NCBI GenBank assembly: GCA_003565555.1
Contig: PXBH01000126.1
Span: 17,115-81,114, forward strand
Length of the DNA: 64,000 bases
Direction: 5' to 3'
Source: Cryomorphaceae bacterium
GTDB lineage: Bacteria; Bacteroidota; Bacteroidia; Flavobacteriales_D; Cryomorphaceae
Under the pieces are notes generated by a model, which saw only the letters and a list, made by a program, of their open reading frames with translations, ran no database searches and was not told where the DNA came from. The position numbers and the translations under genes are program-made. Below, one piece after another: positions 42,705 to 51,957 of the stretch (its first letter is position 1; every line of letters begins with the position of its first letter).

Positions 42705-43073
42705 GCAAAGTATTGTACGATACCAATATTCTGATTGAATTGTACAAGGGCAATGAAGCCGTTTTCAATGAAATGAATCTGATCGGAAATGCGAATATCT
42801 GTATATCAGATGTTACAGCGGAGAGTTGTTGTTTGGCGCGAGAAATAAGAGGGAGTTGGAAATTCTCAAAAGCGACATCACAAAAATAAATCGTTTGCCT
42901 ATTGATGCCGGAGTTTCGAGCCACGCCATAGAACTCATTTCACAGTACACACTATCGCACCGCCTTTCATTGCCCGACGCTTTGATTGCAGCAACTTCGT
43001 TTTTGCATGTTTACCGTTATACACTTTGAATAAGAAGGATTTTCGATTTCTGAAGCTGAAACTGTATAAGTGA
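42701..43073 (+). pseudogene. VapC-type PIN toxin inactivated by two frameshifts
   Basis: Starts as a normal VapC: MSKVLYDTNILIELYKGN with the first catalytic Asp. At about 42826 one base is missing: after DVTA the frame moves, and the family sequence GELLFGARNKRELE continues in the next frame. That frame runs through SLPDALIAATSFL (late catalytic Asp) and then breaks again at the T-run near 43005; LPLYTLNKKDFRFLKLKLYK continues in the third frame to TGA at 43071. Two single-base deletions restore a full-length toxin. Either real decay or sequencing error in short homopolymers. Confidence 0.82.
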
Positions 43074-43393
43074 ATGGGTTTAAGACATGCTTGTATAACT
43101 AATGGACATCCTAAACCTTTGTCTTCACATCAGTAAGCACGGTAAGCTTCCAAGTAAAACACCTTACCCGCCCCCTCATCGCTTTACCAACCTGCGTTCC
43201 AAAAATAAAGGCCTCACAAGAAGCAATGCGAATGCATCGCAAGGCTCATGCGGGCGTGGGTGCTACTTTAGGGCGGTGACGGGGATACTGAGACCGATCT
43301 GCCCATTCACTGTCGCTGCCGGTATTATCCGTTCCGCCGAATCAAATCCCGCCGCCGAATTTCATCCGCGCCGGTCGCCATTGTTATGCGGGA
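43074..43393. other. gene-free stretch
   Basis: No supported gene or clear structure. A 101-codon open frame here has no recognisable composition or motif. Confidence 0.5.
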
Positions 43394-43414
43394 ATGTGTA
43401 CTTTTGAATCCGTA

Positions 43415-43822
43415 ATGATGAACCATATGGAAGCCACGCTCAACAAAGAAACCATCGAACGCATCGACGCGCTGAAGAAAATAGTTGATAAAAAAGGAGT
43501 TGTAAAAGAAGAGGTGGTCAAGCATCTCAGCGAATTGCGGCCTTTCCTCATTGAGCAAAACGAACCCCTGCTCACGCGGGTGGCGCGCCTTACCGCAGAA
43601 TACGTGGAAGAACACGGCTACTTCGATCTCAACCTCCTCGCCGATGAAGACGAAGAGGGCAATATCGAAGAGGAAATCGATATGGAAGGTGAGGACAGCT
43701 TCAACGAGAGCAAGGAAAACTTTCTCTATCTCCTCGACCTGATGCAACACCCCGACAATCAGCTTAACAAAGAAGAACTCACCCGCGTCAAGTTCCTCTA
43801 CCTTGACAGAGACCTTTTCTAA
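43415..43822 (+). CDS. conserved-type acidic hypothetical protein
   Basis: About 135 residues, helical and acidic (AEYVEEHGYFDLNLLADEDEEGN, then EEIDMEGEDSF), no signal peptide or membrane segment. Several nearby ATGs (43394, 43415, 43418, 43427) make the start uncertain; the segment METL-type MEATLNKETIERIDALKK is surely coding. It ends RVKFLYLDRDLF, and the TTG start of the lipoprotein gene at 43803 lies inside its last codons, so the two are probably translated together. Function unknown. Confidence 0.65.
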   Translation: MMNHMEATLNKETIERIDALKKIVDKKGVVKEEVVKHLSELRPFLIEQNEPLLTRVARLTAEYVEEHGYFDLNLLADEDEEGNIEEEIDMEGEDSFNESKENFLYLLDLMQHPDNQLNKEELTRVKFLYLDRDLF

Positions 43823-44567
43823 AGTCTGCCTCATTTTTGTGCTGTTTTGCGTGACGGCTTGCGCGGAAAATCCTCCTCCGTCCGAAAGCCCGAAGCGCAG
43901 CAAAGCAGAGCAAATCGCACACGCTGCCGTTCGCGCACACGGCGGGCATGTGGCTGATTCCGCAAAAATCTCTTTCAGACTCCGCGACCGCGTGTACACC
44001 GCAACCCGCGCCGGCGGCATCTTCTCCTACACTTCCGAGCACAGCGACAGTTCAGGCGTTATTCGCCGCAGCCTCACCAATGAGGGCTTCACCCAAACAA
44101 TCAACGGCGTCCCCGTCCCGCTTTCCGCAAAAGACAGCCTCGCCGGGGCGGAAGCGGTCAATTCCGTGGTATATTTCACCTTGCTCCCCGCCTTTCTCAA
44201 AGATCCTGCGGTCTTCATTCACGAAGACGGTACTGATACCCTCGACGGCAAGGCTTACCATCGGCTCAAGGTGACCTTCGATCCCGTGGGCGGGGGCGTG
44301 GATCACGATGATGTATTTCTTTATTGGATTGATCGAGAGACTTCAAAAATGGATTACCTCGCTTACTCCTTTACGGTAAACGGTGGCGGGTCGAGGTTCA
44401 GAAAAGCCTACAATACCCGACGCATCAACGGCATCGTTTTTCAGGATTACGAGAATTACAAGGGCCCCGCACCCGACTCGCTCCGCCACATTTCCGACCT
44501 GTACAGAGCCGGCCGGCTCAAGCTGCTTTCGAAGGTCGAGGTCACCGAAATCGCCGTTTCACGGTAG
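43803..44567 (+). CDS. DUF6503-like lipoprotein
   Basis: A 254-residue lipoprotein: hydrophobic start VCLIFVLFCVTAC with a lipobox cysteine. The middle and end match the DUF6503-type outer-membrane-lipoprotein-like fold seen in Bacteroidota (YHRLKVTFDPVGGG, VFLYWIDRETSKMDYLAYSF, NGGGSRFRKAY, RRINGIVFQDYENYKG). A LolA/LolB-like half-barrel with a role in outer-membrane lipid handling has been suggested by fold, not shown. The only sensible start is a TTG at 43803 overlapping the preceding gene. The glycosyltransferase gene starts 6 nt after its stop. Confidence 0.78.
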   Translation: MTETFSKVCLIFVLFCVTACAENPPPSESPKRSKAEQIAHAAVRAHGGHVADSAKISFRLRDRVYTATRAGGIFSYTSEHSDSSGVIRRSLTNEGFTQTINGVPVPLSAKDSLAGAEAVNSVVYFTLLPAFLKDPAVFIHEDGTDTLDGKAYHRLKVTFDPVGGGVDHDDVFLYWIDRETSKMDYLAYSFTVNGGGSRFRKAYNTRRINGIVFQDYENYKGPAPDSLRHISDLYRAGRLKLLSKVEVTEIAVSR

Positions 44568-44573
44568 CGGTCT

Positions 44574-45743
44574 ATGGCGGCACGGAGGCTACGTGTATTG
44601 CACCTCGTTCGCTGGTATCCCCACGAGGCCGACCCCCAGATCGGATATTTTCTGCAAAAGCAGATCCGCGCAGTTTGCGCACATACCGAGGGTACGGTCA
44701 TCTTCGTTTGGCCGGTACGCGGGCAGGCCGCACCGGAGAAGTCGGTGCACACCGAGGCCAACCTCAAAGAAATACGGATTACCTATCCCGCCCGTAACTT
44801 CGCTCCGGCAAATATGCTTACCCTGATGAAGCTGATGTGGAAAGCAGCCCTCGAGGAGCACAAAGCCGCGCCTTTTGACCTGATTCACGCCCACATCCTC
44901 ACACGGGTAGGGGTGGTGGCCGAATGGCTCGGGAGACACTTCGGCGTGCCTTACCTGATCTCTGAGCACTGGTCGCGTTACTACCCCGAGAACGACGGAT
45001 TTCACGGCTTTTGGCGCATGCATTTTACCGCAAAGGTGATCGGAAGGGCGGCTGCGCTTACCACGGTTTCCGAGCGGCTGAAAAATGCGATGGAACTCCG
45101 TGGCCTTCGACATCCCTTTACCCGCACCGTTCCCACATTGGTCGATACTTCGGTATTTCGTCCTTCCGGCGAAGAGAAAACCGGCCCGCTGCGCTGGATC
45201 AGCATCAGCTGCTTCGAGGAGCGGCCCAAGAACCTGTTCGGCCTCATTCGCGCGGCCGCCGTGCTCAGGGAGGAGGGGGTCCGTTTCACGCTCGTTTTCG
45301 TGGGCGACGGACCGGACAGGCGCACCGTTGAAGCGGCAGCAGAAGCCGCCGGTCTTTCCGATTGCACCCGATTTACAGGCATGATCACACAGGAGGAAGT
45401 GGCCGCAGAACTCACCCGGGCCGATTACCTCGTGCAGCCCAGCCGGTATGAGACTTTCGGCACCCCGATCATTGAGGCTTGGGCTTGCGGTGTACCCGTG
45501 ATTTCCACCCGTACCGGGGTATTTGCAGAGGTCGATTCCGAGCCTTTGGGCATCACCGTAGCTTCCGAGGAAGTCGCAGACATCGCCGCAGCCCTGCGCG
45601 AGAGCATCTCCCTCAGAGGCAGCTTTTCTGCAGCAACCCTTCGGGAAATCGCCGAAACCCGCTACGGAACCGCCGCCGTCGGGAAGCAACTCTTTGATTT
45701 GTACAGCGAAGTGTCAGCGCGCGCCGGAAATCGCCGGGTATAA
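44574..45743 (+). CDS. GT4-family glycosyltransferase
   Basis: A 389-residue cytoplasmic GT-B enzyme. N-terminal domain: RVLHLVRWYPHEADPQIGYF, HAHILTRVGVVAEWLGR, LISEHWSRYY. C-terminal domain: LRWISISCFEERPKNLFGLI, FVGDGPDR, and the nucleotide-sugar site SRYETFGTPIIEAWACG with the E-x7-E motif, then VPVIST. It resembles the minus-strand GT4 gene at 48746 in both halves (WFPSKMHPTLGNFVE, SRYENLPCVIAEAHCCG). Likely part of surface polysaccharide or glycolipid synthesis together with the flippase and GT4 at 47-50 kb. Confidence 0.9.
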   Translation: MAARRLRVLHLVRWYPHEADPQIGYFLQKQIRAVCAHTEGTVIFVWPVRGQAAPEKSVHTEANLKEIRITYPARNFAPANMLTLMKLMWKAALEEHKAAPFDLIHAHILTRVGVVAEWLGRHFGVPYLISEHWSRYYPENDGFHGFWRMHFTAKVIGRAAALTTVSERLKNAMELRGLRHPFTRTVPTLVDTSVFRPSGEEKTGPLRWISISCFEERPKNLFGLIRAAAVLREEGVRFTLVFVGDGPDRRTVEAAAEAAGLSDCTRFTGMITQEEVAAELTRADYLVQPSRYETFGTPIIEAWACGVPVISTRTGVFAEVDSEPLGITVASEEVADIAAALRESISLRGSFSAATLREIAETRYGTAAVGKQLFDLYSEVSARAGNRRV

Positions 45744-46702
45744 GATAGCCTAAGCCGCAAGCCATGGGCTTATGTACGTCACCTCCCTCGACTACGCTCG
45801 GCACGGCGCCTTCGTGGTGAATCGGCGATGACTATCAGACCACCGTTATCTGTTTGTGACCTTCCGTTTGCCAACCGCGATTGCTTGACACAAGAGGACC
45901 TGACTTAGCGGATGCGATCTCATTCATTCGAACTTGTTTCGCAAGGTGAATAATTTTAAAAATCAGCAATGATCGAAAAAGCCAAGGTTGTTCGCTATAT
46001 ATAAAAATTTGTCTATCAGTTCCTTTACAGAGCCGTCTGAGAAATTTCACCGGCTGATAAAGTCAAAAACATCCCCGCCGCGCCGCCCGTTTCAAAATAT
46101 CCCTGCCGATCGTTGCGCGTGGCCCGCGATTGGCACAGCGATAAGCCTCCCCCTGAGGGGACAGGGGTTTTTTGACTTGACAATTTTGCTATTTCTGAAA
46201 CCATTTATGGGTCGGAAAAGCCATTTAACTAAAAACCGAGTCAAAAAATCATGGGTGGTTTGGCCGACGAGAAGTTGATTAGGAGCACCCCGGCAGCTGC
46301 CAAAATCGCCTTGTCAATCGCTTGACTTTTTACTCAGTCCTTGTTTGCTTTTCAGCGGTCTTCGTGAGATCGCTATCGCTAAGTTGGTCCTTTTGTGTTA
46401 AGACAAAAGGACGAAAGGTCTCCTTTGATGCCGCGGGTGCCGCGGCTCTGCTTCCATCTTATCTTGCTAACTCAAAACGAAAAGAATATCCCGCTCAACA
46501 GTATAGTCTGAATACGCGCAGGCTCAAATTTGGGAATTCCGATGTTTCCCGTATCGGAATCAGGTGTTTCCGCCCCGGTTGATCACTCGAAATAACCGAT
46601 TTCACTCGTCTTGATCGTTGAATTCCAATTATTTTTATTAACCGCTCGGAAGCTGTGCGGAAGGCAGCATAAACCGCCCGCAATAGCTATATTCGGTCCG
46701 TT
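45744..46702. other. 960-bp gene-poor stretch with hairpins
   Basis: Short open frames on both strands (up to 96 codons) have no convincing protein signal. Two structures stand out: a terminator-like hairpin at 46149-46173 and an inverted repeat GTCCTTTTGT (46387-46396) / ACAAAAGGAC (46403-46412) with a 6-nt loop. The base composition drops in G+C relative to its flanks. It may be an eroded gene or an RNA region; I cannot say more. Confidence 0.45.
46149..46173 (+). terminator. terminator-like hairpin in a gene-free region
   Basis: CCCCTG at 46150-46155 pairs with CAGGGG at 46162-46167 around AGGGGA and is followed by T6. It is 400 bp downstream of the GT4 gene on the plus strand, so it may end that transcript or an RNA made within the region. 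Confidence 0.5.
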
Positions 46703-47440
46703 TTGAACATACTGCGCACCATACTCGCGGTCATCCGCCTTCTGCTCTTCGCTTGCATTGCGGTCCTGATGATTGTCTATATTTTGGGAGCAAGCCTTTT
46801 GCGCCTGCCTCACAGGCACATCTACCGCGCATTCACGGCTACCTGCGCCGCTGTCCGCTTTGTGCTCAACATTCGGCGGCGCGTAATCGGAGTTCCGCCC
46901 GCTGTCCGCGGCATCATCATGTGCAACCACCGCTCCTATATCGACATCATTCTCATTCCCTCGGCCGTGCCCTATGTCATTGTGGCAAAGCGGCAGGTCC
47001 GCGCCTGGCCCGTCATCGGGCAGGCAGCCGTCGCGATCAAGACCATTTTTGTGGACCGCGACAGTCCCGAAAGCCGCCGCCGCACCCGTGATGCCATTCA
47101 CAGCAGGCTTTCGCAGGGCCTCTCGGTTCTCATTTTTCCGGAAGGTACCACCCACGAGGGCCCCGGTGTACTCGATTACAAGCCCGGGATGTTTCGCACC
47201 TGCGCCGCTGAGGGCTTTCCCGTGATACCCATGGCCGTGGAGTTTCGCGACCGCTCGGCAGCGTGGGTGGGCGACGATACCTTCATCCGCCATTTCATCG
47301 AAACCTTCGGAAAATGGCGCACCGAGGTCGATCTGAGCATCGGGACTCCCTTTACGGGAAATGACGGAGACGCCCTCCGCCGCAAAACGCAGGAATGGGC
47401 CCACGCCGAGACGAAAAAAATGGCCGCCCGCGCGGAATAA
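46703..47440 (+). CDS. 1-acyl-sn-glycerol-3-phosphate acyltransferase (PlsC family)
   Basis: A 245-residue membrane-associated acyltransferase. N-terminal hydrophobic helix (LLLFACIAVLMIVYILGASLL). Catalytic H-x4-D motif in MCNHRSYIDIILIP, then motif III FPEGTTHEGPG. It transfers an acyl chain to lysophosphatidic acid, or a related lipid, during phospholipid or lipid synthesis. The other candidate starts are far inside; the TTG at 46703 gives the complete helix. It is convergent with the flippase gene, 13 bp between the stops. Confidence 0.88.
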   Translation: MNILRTILAVIRLLLFACIAVLMIVYILGASLLRLPHRHIYRAFTATCAAVRFVLNIRRRVIGVPPAVRGIIMCNHRSYIDIILIPSAVPYVIVAKRQVRAWPVIGQAAVAIKTIFVDRDSPESRRRTRDAIHSRLSQGLSVLIFPEGTTHEGPGVLDYKPGMFRTCAAEGFPVIPMAVEFRDRSAAWVGDDTFIRHFIETFGKWRTEVDLSIGTPFTGNDGDALRRKTQEWAHAETKKMAARAE

Positions 47441-47453
47441 CGGGCCCCGCATT

Positions 47454-48749
47454 TCAGGGTTCCGGCGCGTCGGAAGGAATACCCTTGGCTTGAATAATGT
47501 TCCGTAAATCTTTGAAATCCTGCATGCAGGGCATCAGCTCCCGTATGCCTGCTCCCGTGAACGTGCTAAACATGTACCAGCTGTAGAGGGTCGTGAGGAC
47601 GTAGGCCGTACTGCCCGCCGCGGCCGCGCCGCTTATACCGTAAGCCGGAAGAAGGAAGTAACCCGCAATGCCTGCGGTGAGCAGCCCGATTCCGGAGCCG
47701 ACTGTATTTACCCAATACCTCCCGGTGCCGCTGAAGTAGTGTGAAAAAATGAAATTTGCGGAAAGCGCGACAATGCCCGGCCCGAGAAAGAGAATCACGG
47801 GCTTCACTCCCTCAATTTCACCGCTGAAAACCGTGGTGAAAAGGGATTCGGGCAGTGATGCGAGCACGGCCCAGAGCACGGCGGTGGCCATCACAGAAAG
47901 CTTTGTCATCCGCAGGGTAAAGCGTTTTTGATAGCCCGGGTGCCCCGTATTGGATATCCGCGCGTACTGCACCGTAGCCATCGACTTGCCCATGACCCAC
48001 ACCGCTTCGGAGAGCTGATTACCGATAGAAAAAACTCCGAGCACCGCACGCCCCGACAGGATTTCCGTGAGGTAATACAAGAGCCGCTGACTCCCGAGTT
48101 GGAAGGTATTGGCCGCCTGCGCCCAAGTATTAAATCCGAACATGCGACTGTAGAGTTCCCTTCCGGAAAATACGGAACTTACCGCCGGGAGTCGCCTGCT
48201 GAAGATGAATGCGAGACCGAATGCTGCTCCGTGTCCTGCCATCAAGCCGTAGGCGTAAACTTCGGCACCGAATTCCGCATCCGGTAATAAGGCCGCAGCC
48301 ACCGTGCCCGCAAGCACCAGGGCCTGCACCACACTAACCGTATTGAAGCGCCCCATGGCCTCGCGGCCCAGGAGAATGTGAAGATAGATCCCCGCCCCGC
48401 CGTGCAGCACGGAAATCGCCATGATGTGGAGGAAAAAGCCGTCGGGAAACAGCACCGGAAAGATCAGGAAAACGGCCGCTACCGCCAATAGGGATATGCC
48501 CAGCCAGAGAAAGGCCGGCGCCGCCAGTGCCCTGATCGAACTGCGCTTGGAAAGGTACACGAGAGAAGTTCCCGTACCCAGATTGGCCACGAGCATAAAG
48601 ATGGTCACGGCGATATTGATCAGAGCCGCTGTTCCCAGCGCTTCGGCCCCTCCGAAATACCGCGACACAAGGACCAGGGCGCCCAAATTGCAAACCATCA
48701 TCACCACGCGACTCAGGGCTGTTCCCGCTATTTTGGGCAGGACGTTCAT
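47454..48749 (-). CDS. Wzx-like polysaccharide flippase of the MATE/MVF fold
   Basis: A 431-residue inner-membrane protein with about 12-14 helices. The opening SRVVMMVCNLGALVLVSRYFGGAEALGTAALI, broken here for length into its first half SRVVMMVCNLGALV and second half SRYFGGAEALG, is typical of O-antigen or exopolysaccharide flippases. Later landmarks: NTWAQAANTFQLG, YYLTEILSGRAVLGVFSIG. It moves lipid-linked glycan units across the membrane. The start overlaps the stop of the GT4 gene by ATGA, so the two form one operon. Confidence 0.85.
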   Translation of the reverse strand: MNVLPKIAGTALSRVVMMVCNLGALVLVSRYFGGAEALGTAALINIAVTIFMLVANLGTGTSLVYLSKRSSIRALAAPAFLWLGISLLAVAAVFLIFPVLFPDGFFLHIMAISVLHGGAGIYLHILLGREAMGRFNTVSVVQALVLAGTVAAALLPDAEFGAEVYAYGLMAGHGAAFGLAFIFSRRLPAVSSVFSGRELYSRMFGFNTWAQAANTFQLGSQRLLYYLTEILSGRAVLGVFSIGNQLSEAVWVMGKSMATVQYARISNTGHPGYQKRFTLRMTKLSVMATAVLWAVLASLPESLFTTVFSGEIEGVKPVILFLGPGIVALSANFIFSHYFSGTGRYWVNTVGSGIGLLTAGIAGYFLLPAYGISGAAAAGSTAYVLTTLYSWYMFSTFTGAGIRELMPCMQDFKDLRNIIQAKGIPSDAPEP

Positions 48750-49909
48750 GCGGGAGGGAGCGCGTTGCCCGCACGTTCGCGGATCAAAGTTTCATACAGT
48801 TCGGTATGTACCCGAGCCACAGCCGGGTAGCCGTACCTCTCGGCAGCCTTACGGGAAATTTCGCGGGCGGCATAGCCGCTGCGGTTTTCTTCGATGTGCA
48901 GCATAGCGGAGGCCAGTGCTTCCGTGTCTTCTGAAGGAATGAGGATGCCGTTCTCCTGAGTCACCATTTCTGATATTCCTCCCACATCCGTGCTCACTAC
49001 GGGAAGTCCGCAGCAATGTGCTTCCGCAATCACGCAGGGAAGATTTTCGTAGCGGCTGAAGAGCACGAAGGCATCTGCCTCCTGCATCTCCCGCGCCACC
49101 CCTTCGGGCGTCATTGCTCCTTTGATGGTCACACGGCCTTCGAGGCCGCGCTTGCGCACCGCGCGGATCAGCTTGCGCACATCCCCGTCGCCGGCCATGA
49201 GCAGTTCTGCGGGACCGCCGCCTATCTCCGTGCGGCGTTTGAATCCGTCGAGGAGTCCTTCCGGATTCTTCATCGGGTGAAAAGAGGAGATGTGCAGCCA
49301 CCGAAAGACTTTGCGCTCGGGCGGATCTTTCGGGGTGAAAATTTCGGTATTCACCGCATTGTCGATGGTGATGCGCCGCTTGCCGATGCCGAGTGCCCCG
49401 AGCTCCCGGTTCAGGTCTTGAGATACCGGAAGCACGGCATCGACCATCCTGCCCACAGCCCGCGCCTCCTCGAGGATTTCGGGCTTCAGATTCGCTCTGT
49501 TTACCGGAAGGTAACCCGTCCAGTGCTCGGTGATGAGGCAGGGCACATCGAGTAGCTCAGCCGCCGCCGCAGCGGTGCGTCCCTGACCGTAGAGCACGTG
49601 TCCGTGCACCAGATCCGGTTTTACCGGCAGCGCCTCCGCTTCTTCCAGCACACGGGCGCGAACCTTGGCGGGAAAGCGTCGGTACCACTTCGGAAAATAC
49701 AGGATGATGACCTTTGGCAGGGCATTTCCGTTCGCATCCCTGCCGCCTCCGCGCGTTTCCCTGCTCGGAGATACACGGTGGGTGTAAGCGGGGTAAATGA
49801 CCGTGACCTCATGCGCGGTGGCTACGGCATCCGCGTGCCGCTCCACAAAATTGCCCAGGGTGGGGTGCATTTTTGAGGGAAACCAGGAGGGAATGAAGAG
49901 TACGTTCAA
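48746..49909 (-). CDS. GT4-family glycosyltransferase, operon partner of the flippase
   Basis: About 387 residues, GT-B fold. N-terminal domain: NVLFIPSWFPSKMHPTLGNF, VHGHVLYGQGRTAAA, LITEHWTGYLP; C-terminal domain: FRWLHISSFHPMKNPEGLLDG, AGDGDVRKLIRAV, and SRYENLPCVIAEAHCCG with the E-x7-E donor-site motif, then LPVVSTDVGG. I prefer the TTG at 49909, where the family homology begins; another TTG at 49939 would add ten residues. Its TGA overlaps the ATG of the flippase. A paralogue lies at 44574-45743. Confidence 0.88.
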   Translation of the reverse strand: MNVLFIPSWFPSKMHPTLGNFVERHADAVATAHEVTVIYPAYTHRVSPSRETRGGGRDANGNALPKVIILYFPKWYRRFPAKVRARVLEEAEALPVKPDLVHGHVLYGQGRTAAAAAELLDVPCLITEHWTGYLPVNRANLKPEILEEARAVGRMVDAVLPVSQDLNRELGALGIGKRRITIDNAVNTEIFTPKDPPERKVFRWLHISSFHPMKNPEGLLDGFKRRTEIGGGPAELLMAGDGDVRKLIRAVRKRGLEGRVTIKGAMTPEGVAREMQEADAFVLFSRYENLPCVIAEAHCCGLPVVSTDVGGISEMVTQENGILIPSEDTEALASAMLHIEENRSGYAAREISRKAAERYGYPAVARVHTELYETLIRERAGNALPPA

Positions 49910-50089
49910 TGCTTGGGGCCTGCAGTATTTGACCTGCAAATTTACGATGAATGTATGAACCCGCGGATTGCCTGATTTGAAGTCCGTTGAACGGACCGGG
50001 TTCGGCTTCCGGATGCGTCAGCTTCGGCTTTTCATCATCGGCGAAAATTGCGTAAACTTGACTGAGAAAAGCCGATCAACAATTCAGCT

Positions 50090-51205
50090 GTGAAATTCAA
50101 CCCTTTTTTCTGTGTCCTCCTCGCGGGTCTTTTGCTTGTCTTCGGGTGTCGTCGCGACGATGACTTTTCGCGGCTCCCGCCCTGTGAGCGCATCAAGCCG
50201 GTGGTAGAAGTAGAGCAAGACGGTCTCGAGATGAGCGCTGTGGTGATTTCGGGTGCGGAACCCTTCGATTTCCTGTGGAATACCGGCGAGGAAACCCGCA
50301 CAATATCAGAGATGGCTACCGGCATGTACACCGTATTTGTTCGAGATGCCAACGGATGCACAGCCGAGGCGGAAGGCTTTTTTGAAAACCCCTGTGATGA
50401 CAGTACCCTGCGCGTTCGGGTCACCACCGACGCCAATGCGGCGGGGGCGGCGGTTTCCGGAGGCGAGCCGCCCTACACCTATCAGTGGAGTACCGGAGAT
50501 ACAGATGCCTCAATCACAGATTTGGCTCCGGGTACTTACAGCCTGAAAGTGACGGACGGCACGGGGTGCAGCGCTTCGTCCTCCGCAGTGGTGCGCGCGG
50601 GATGCGCCGGTGAGACGACGGTTACAGACGGTGAGGGCAATGCGTATCCGGTGATTGAAATCGGCGGGCACTGCTGGATGGCTGAAAATTTGCGTACAGC
50701 CGTCTACACCAACGGTGACAGTCTGCTGTACATTCCGATGGCCAATAACTGGGGGCTGCCGACTGAGGGTGTCAATTTTGCCAATGATCCGGATGGCGAC
50801 AGTCCGCCGCGCTACGGGCACGTTTATAACTTTTACGCCGTTACCGATCCGCGCAAACTCTGTCCGCAAGGATGGCGCATTCCCGACAGGGAGGACTGGA
50901 CTACCCTCTTTCAGAATGCGGGCGATGAAGAAGTGGCCGGAATCCTCTTGAATGCCGAGACCGGATGGCCCGATGCGGGCATTGAGAATACGGATCCGCG
51001 GGGCTTTGGTGCCTTGCCGGGAGGGCAGTACGATGTATTCTTCGGGTTTGAGCACAGAGGAGAGGAAGCGCATTTTTGGACCGCCGAACTCGGATCGGCG
51101 GGGTTCGGGGCCATATCCGTGGTGTGGTCGAATCAACCCGGCGACATACGTTGGGAGGAAGCGGCGAGAAACAGGGGCAAAGCCGTGCGCTGCGTGAGGG
51201 AATAA
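50090..51205 (+). CDS. FISUMP-domain lipoprotein with SprB-like repeats
   Basis: A 371-residue lipoprotein (lipobox LLVFGC). Residues about 30-100 and 103-165 are two SprB-like repeats (EPFDFLWNTGEETRTIS, MYTVFVRDANGCTA; PPYTYQWSTGDTDASIT, TYSLKVTDGTGCSA). Residues about 175-371 are the FISUMP domain: EIGGHCWMAENLRTAVY, GHVYNFYAVTDPRKLCPQGW, RIPDREDWTTL. Such proteins are surface-displayed in Bacteroidota and Fibrobacteres, often near gliding or adhesion genes; binding partner unknown. It is convergent with the small lipoprotein at 51270 across a shared terminator. Confidence 0.9.
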   Translation: MKFNPFFCVLLAGLLLVFGCRRDDDFSRLPPCERIKPVVEVEQDGLEMSAVVISGAEPFDFLWNTGEETRTISEMATGMYTVFVRDANGCTAEAEGFFENPCDDSTLRVRVTTDANAAGAAVSGGEPPYTYQWSTGDTDASITDLAPGTYSLKVTDGTGCSASSSAVVRAGCAGETTVTDGEGNAYPVIEIGGHCWMAENLRTAVYTNGDSLLYIPMANNWGLPTEGVNFANDPDGDSPPRYGHVYNFYAVTDPRKLCPQGWRIPDREDWTTLFQNAGDEEVAGILLNAETGWPDAGIENTDPRGFGALPGGQYDVFFGFEHRGEEAHFWTAELGSAGFGAISVVWSNQPGDIRWEEAARNRGKAVRCVRE

Positions 51206-51221
51206 CGAAACTGCGGGTAAA

Positions 51222-51251
51222 AAAAAGGCGGCCCGAGCGGACCGCCTTTTT
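51222..51251. terminator. bidirectional terminator between convergent genes
   Basis: AAAAAGGCGG (51222-51231) pairs with CCGCCTTTTT (51242-51251) around a 10-nt loop, giving T-runs on both strands. Placed 17 bp after one stop codon and 18 bp before the other. Confidence 0.92.
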
Positions 51252-51269
51252 CAGATTTTGAAAAACGTC

Positions 51270-51755
51270 TTATTGACGCGTGTGCCGGATGGTGAAAGTT
51301 CCGAATAAATCTTCAAATACTACGTCGAGGGTGTTGTTGTTATTTGAGAGAATCAACTGTACCTCATCCTCTTCACCCTCATCTTCTCCTGAGGTATACG
51401 TCAGCGTGTACGTATTGCCGTCTACTTGCTCATAAGTACCGGTGATCATTTCTCCGATTTCGCATTCTACTTCTTCCGTCTCGAAGTCAGAATCGATTTC
51501 GAAATCGAGGGTTTCAAATGTACCTTCCGCAGTAAATACGGCAATGATCTCTTCATCGCATGCACTTGTGGGGTAGGTTTCATCAAAAGTACCGAGCTCA
51601 CCCGCGTCAAATGATGCGATGACGGTGGTAGCACGCCATTCACCCACTACGGTAGCAGGTCCGGCGGGCGGTCCGCCTCCGTTATCATCGTCATCAGAGC
51701 ATCCGGCAAAAATCAAAGCTGTTGCCATCAGCGGCATAAAGAAAAGCTTTTTCAT
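51270..51755 (-). CDS. small lipocalin-like lipoprotein
   Basis: A 161-residue lipoprotein: signal MKKLFFMPLMATALIFAGC with the lipobox cysteine, an acidic DDDDN linker, then a beta-rich domain (VVGEWRATTV, YTLTYTSGEDEGEEDE, VQLILSNNNNTLDVVFED, GTFTIRHTRQ) like the lipocalin-type families of Bacteroidota. Four cysteines are seen, two of them flanking the acidic stretch. Start at the ATG at 51755; a longer frame to 51797 places 14 residues before the signal. Function unknown. Confidence 0.78.
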   Translation of the reverse strand: MKKLFFMPLMATALIFAGCSDDDDNGGGPPAGPATVVGEWRATTVIASFDAGELGTFDETYPTSACDEEIIAVFTAEGTFETLDFEIDSDFETEEVECEIGEMITGTYEQVDGNTYTLTYTSGEDEGEEDEVQLILSNNNNTLDVVFEDLFGTFTIRHTRQ

Positions 51756-51930
51756 AGTAAAAGTTGTTTGGGTTAAATTTTCGACAAGTCTACGCAAATC
51801 AAATGTAAATTCCGCAGATCGTGGTTCGGCCTTTTCCTTAGGGGCACGTGAATATTTGCTCCCGCAGAATCTGTCTGTGCCGCGCAGGGGTCTGAAGCCC
51901 TGTACCGCAAGGCATATCTCGCGTTGCGTA

Positions 51931-51957
51931 AGGGCCCCGAAGGGGCCTGCTTTTTTT
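51931..51957 (+). terminator. orphan terminator hairpin on the plus strand
   Basis: AGGGCCCC-GAA-GGGGCCT stem (8 bp, GAA loop), followed by GC and T7. No plus-strand gene ends nearby: the nearest upstream gene on this strand stops at 51205 and already has a terminator. The 51756-52059 gap shows no protein gene, so the hairpin may end a small RNA. Confidence 0.6.

Noticed and set aside
43102..43407. 101-codon open frame downstream of the broken toxin
   Set aside because: Overlaps the start of the next gene in another frame and has no recognisable pattern.
46322..46582. 86-codon open frame in the gene-poor stretch
   Set aside because: No domain, no signal, and it spans an inverted repeat; composition unlike the neighbouring genes.
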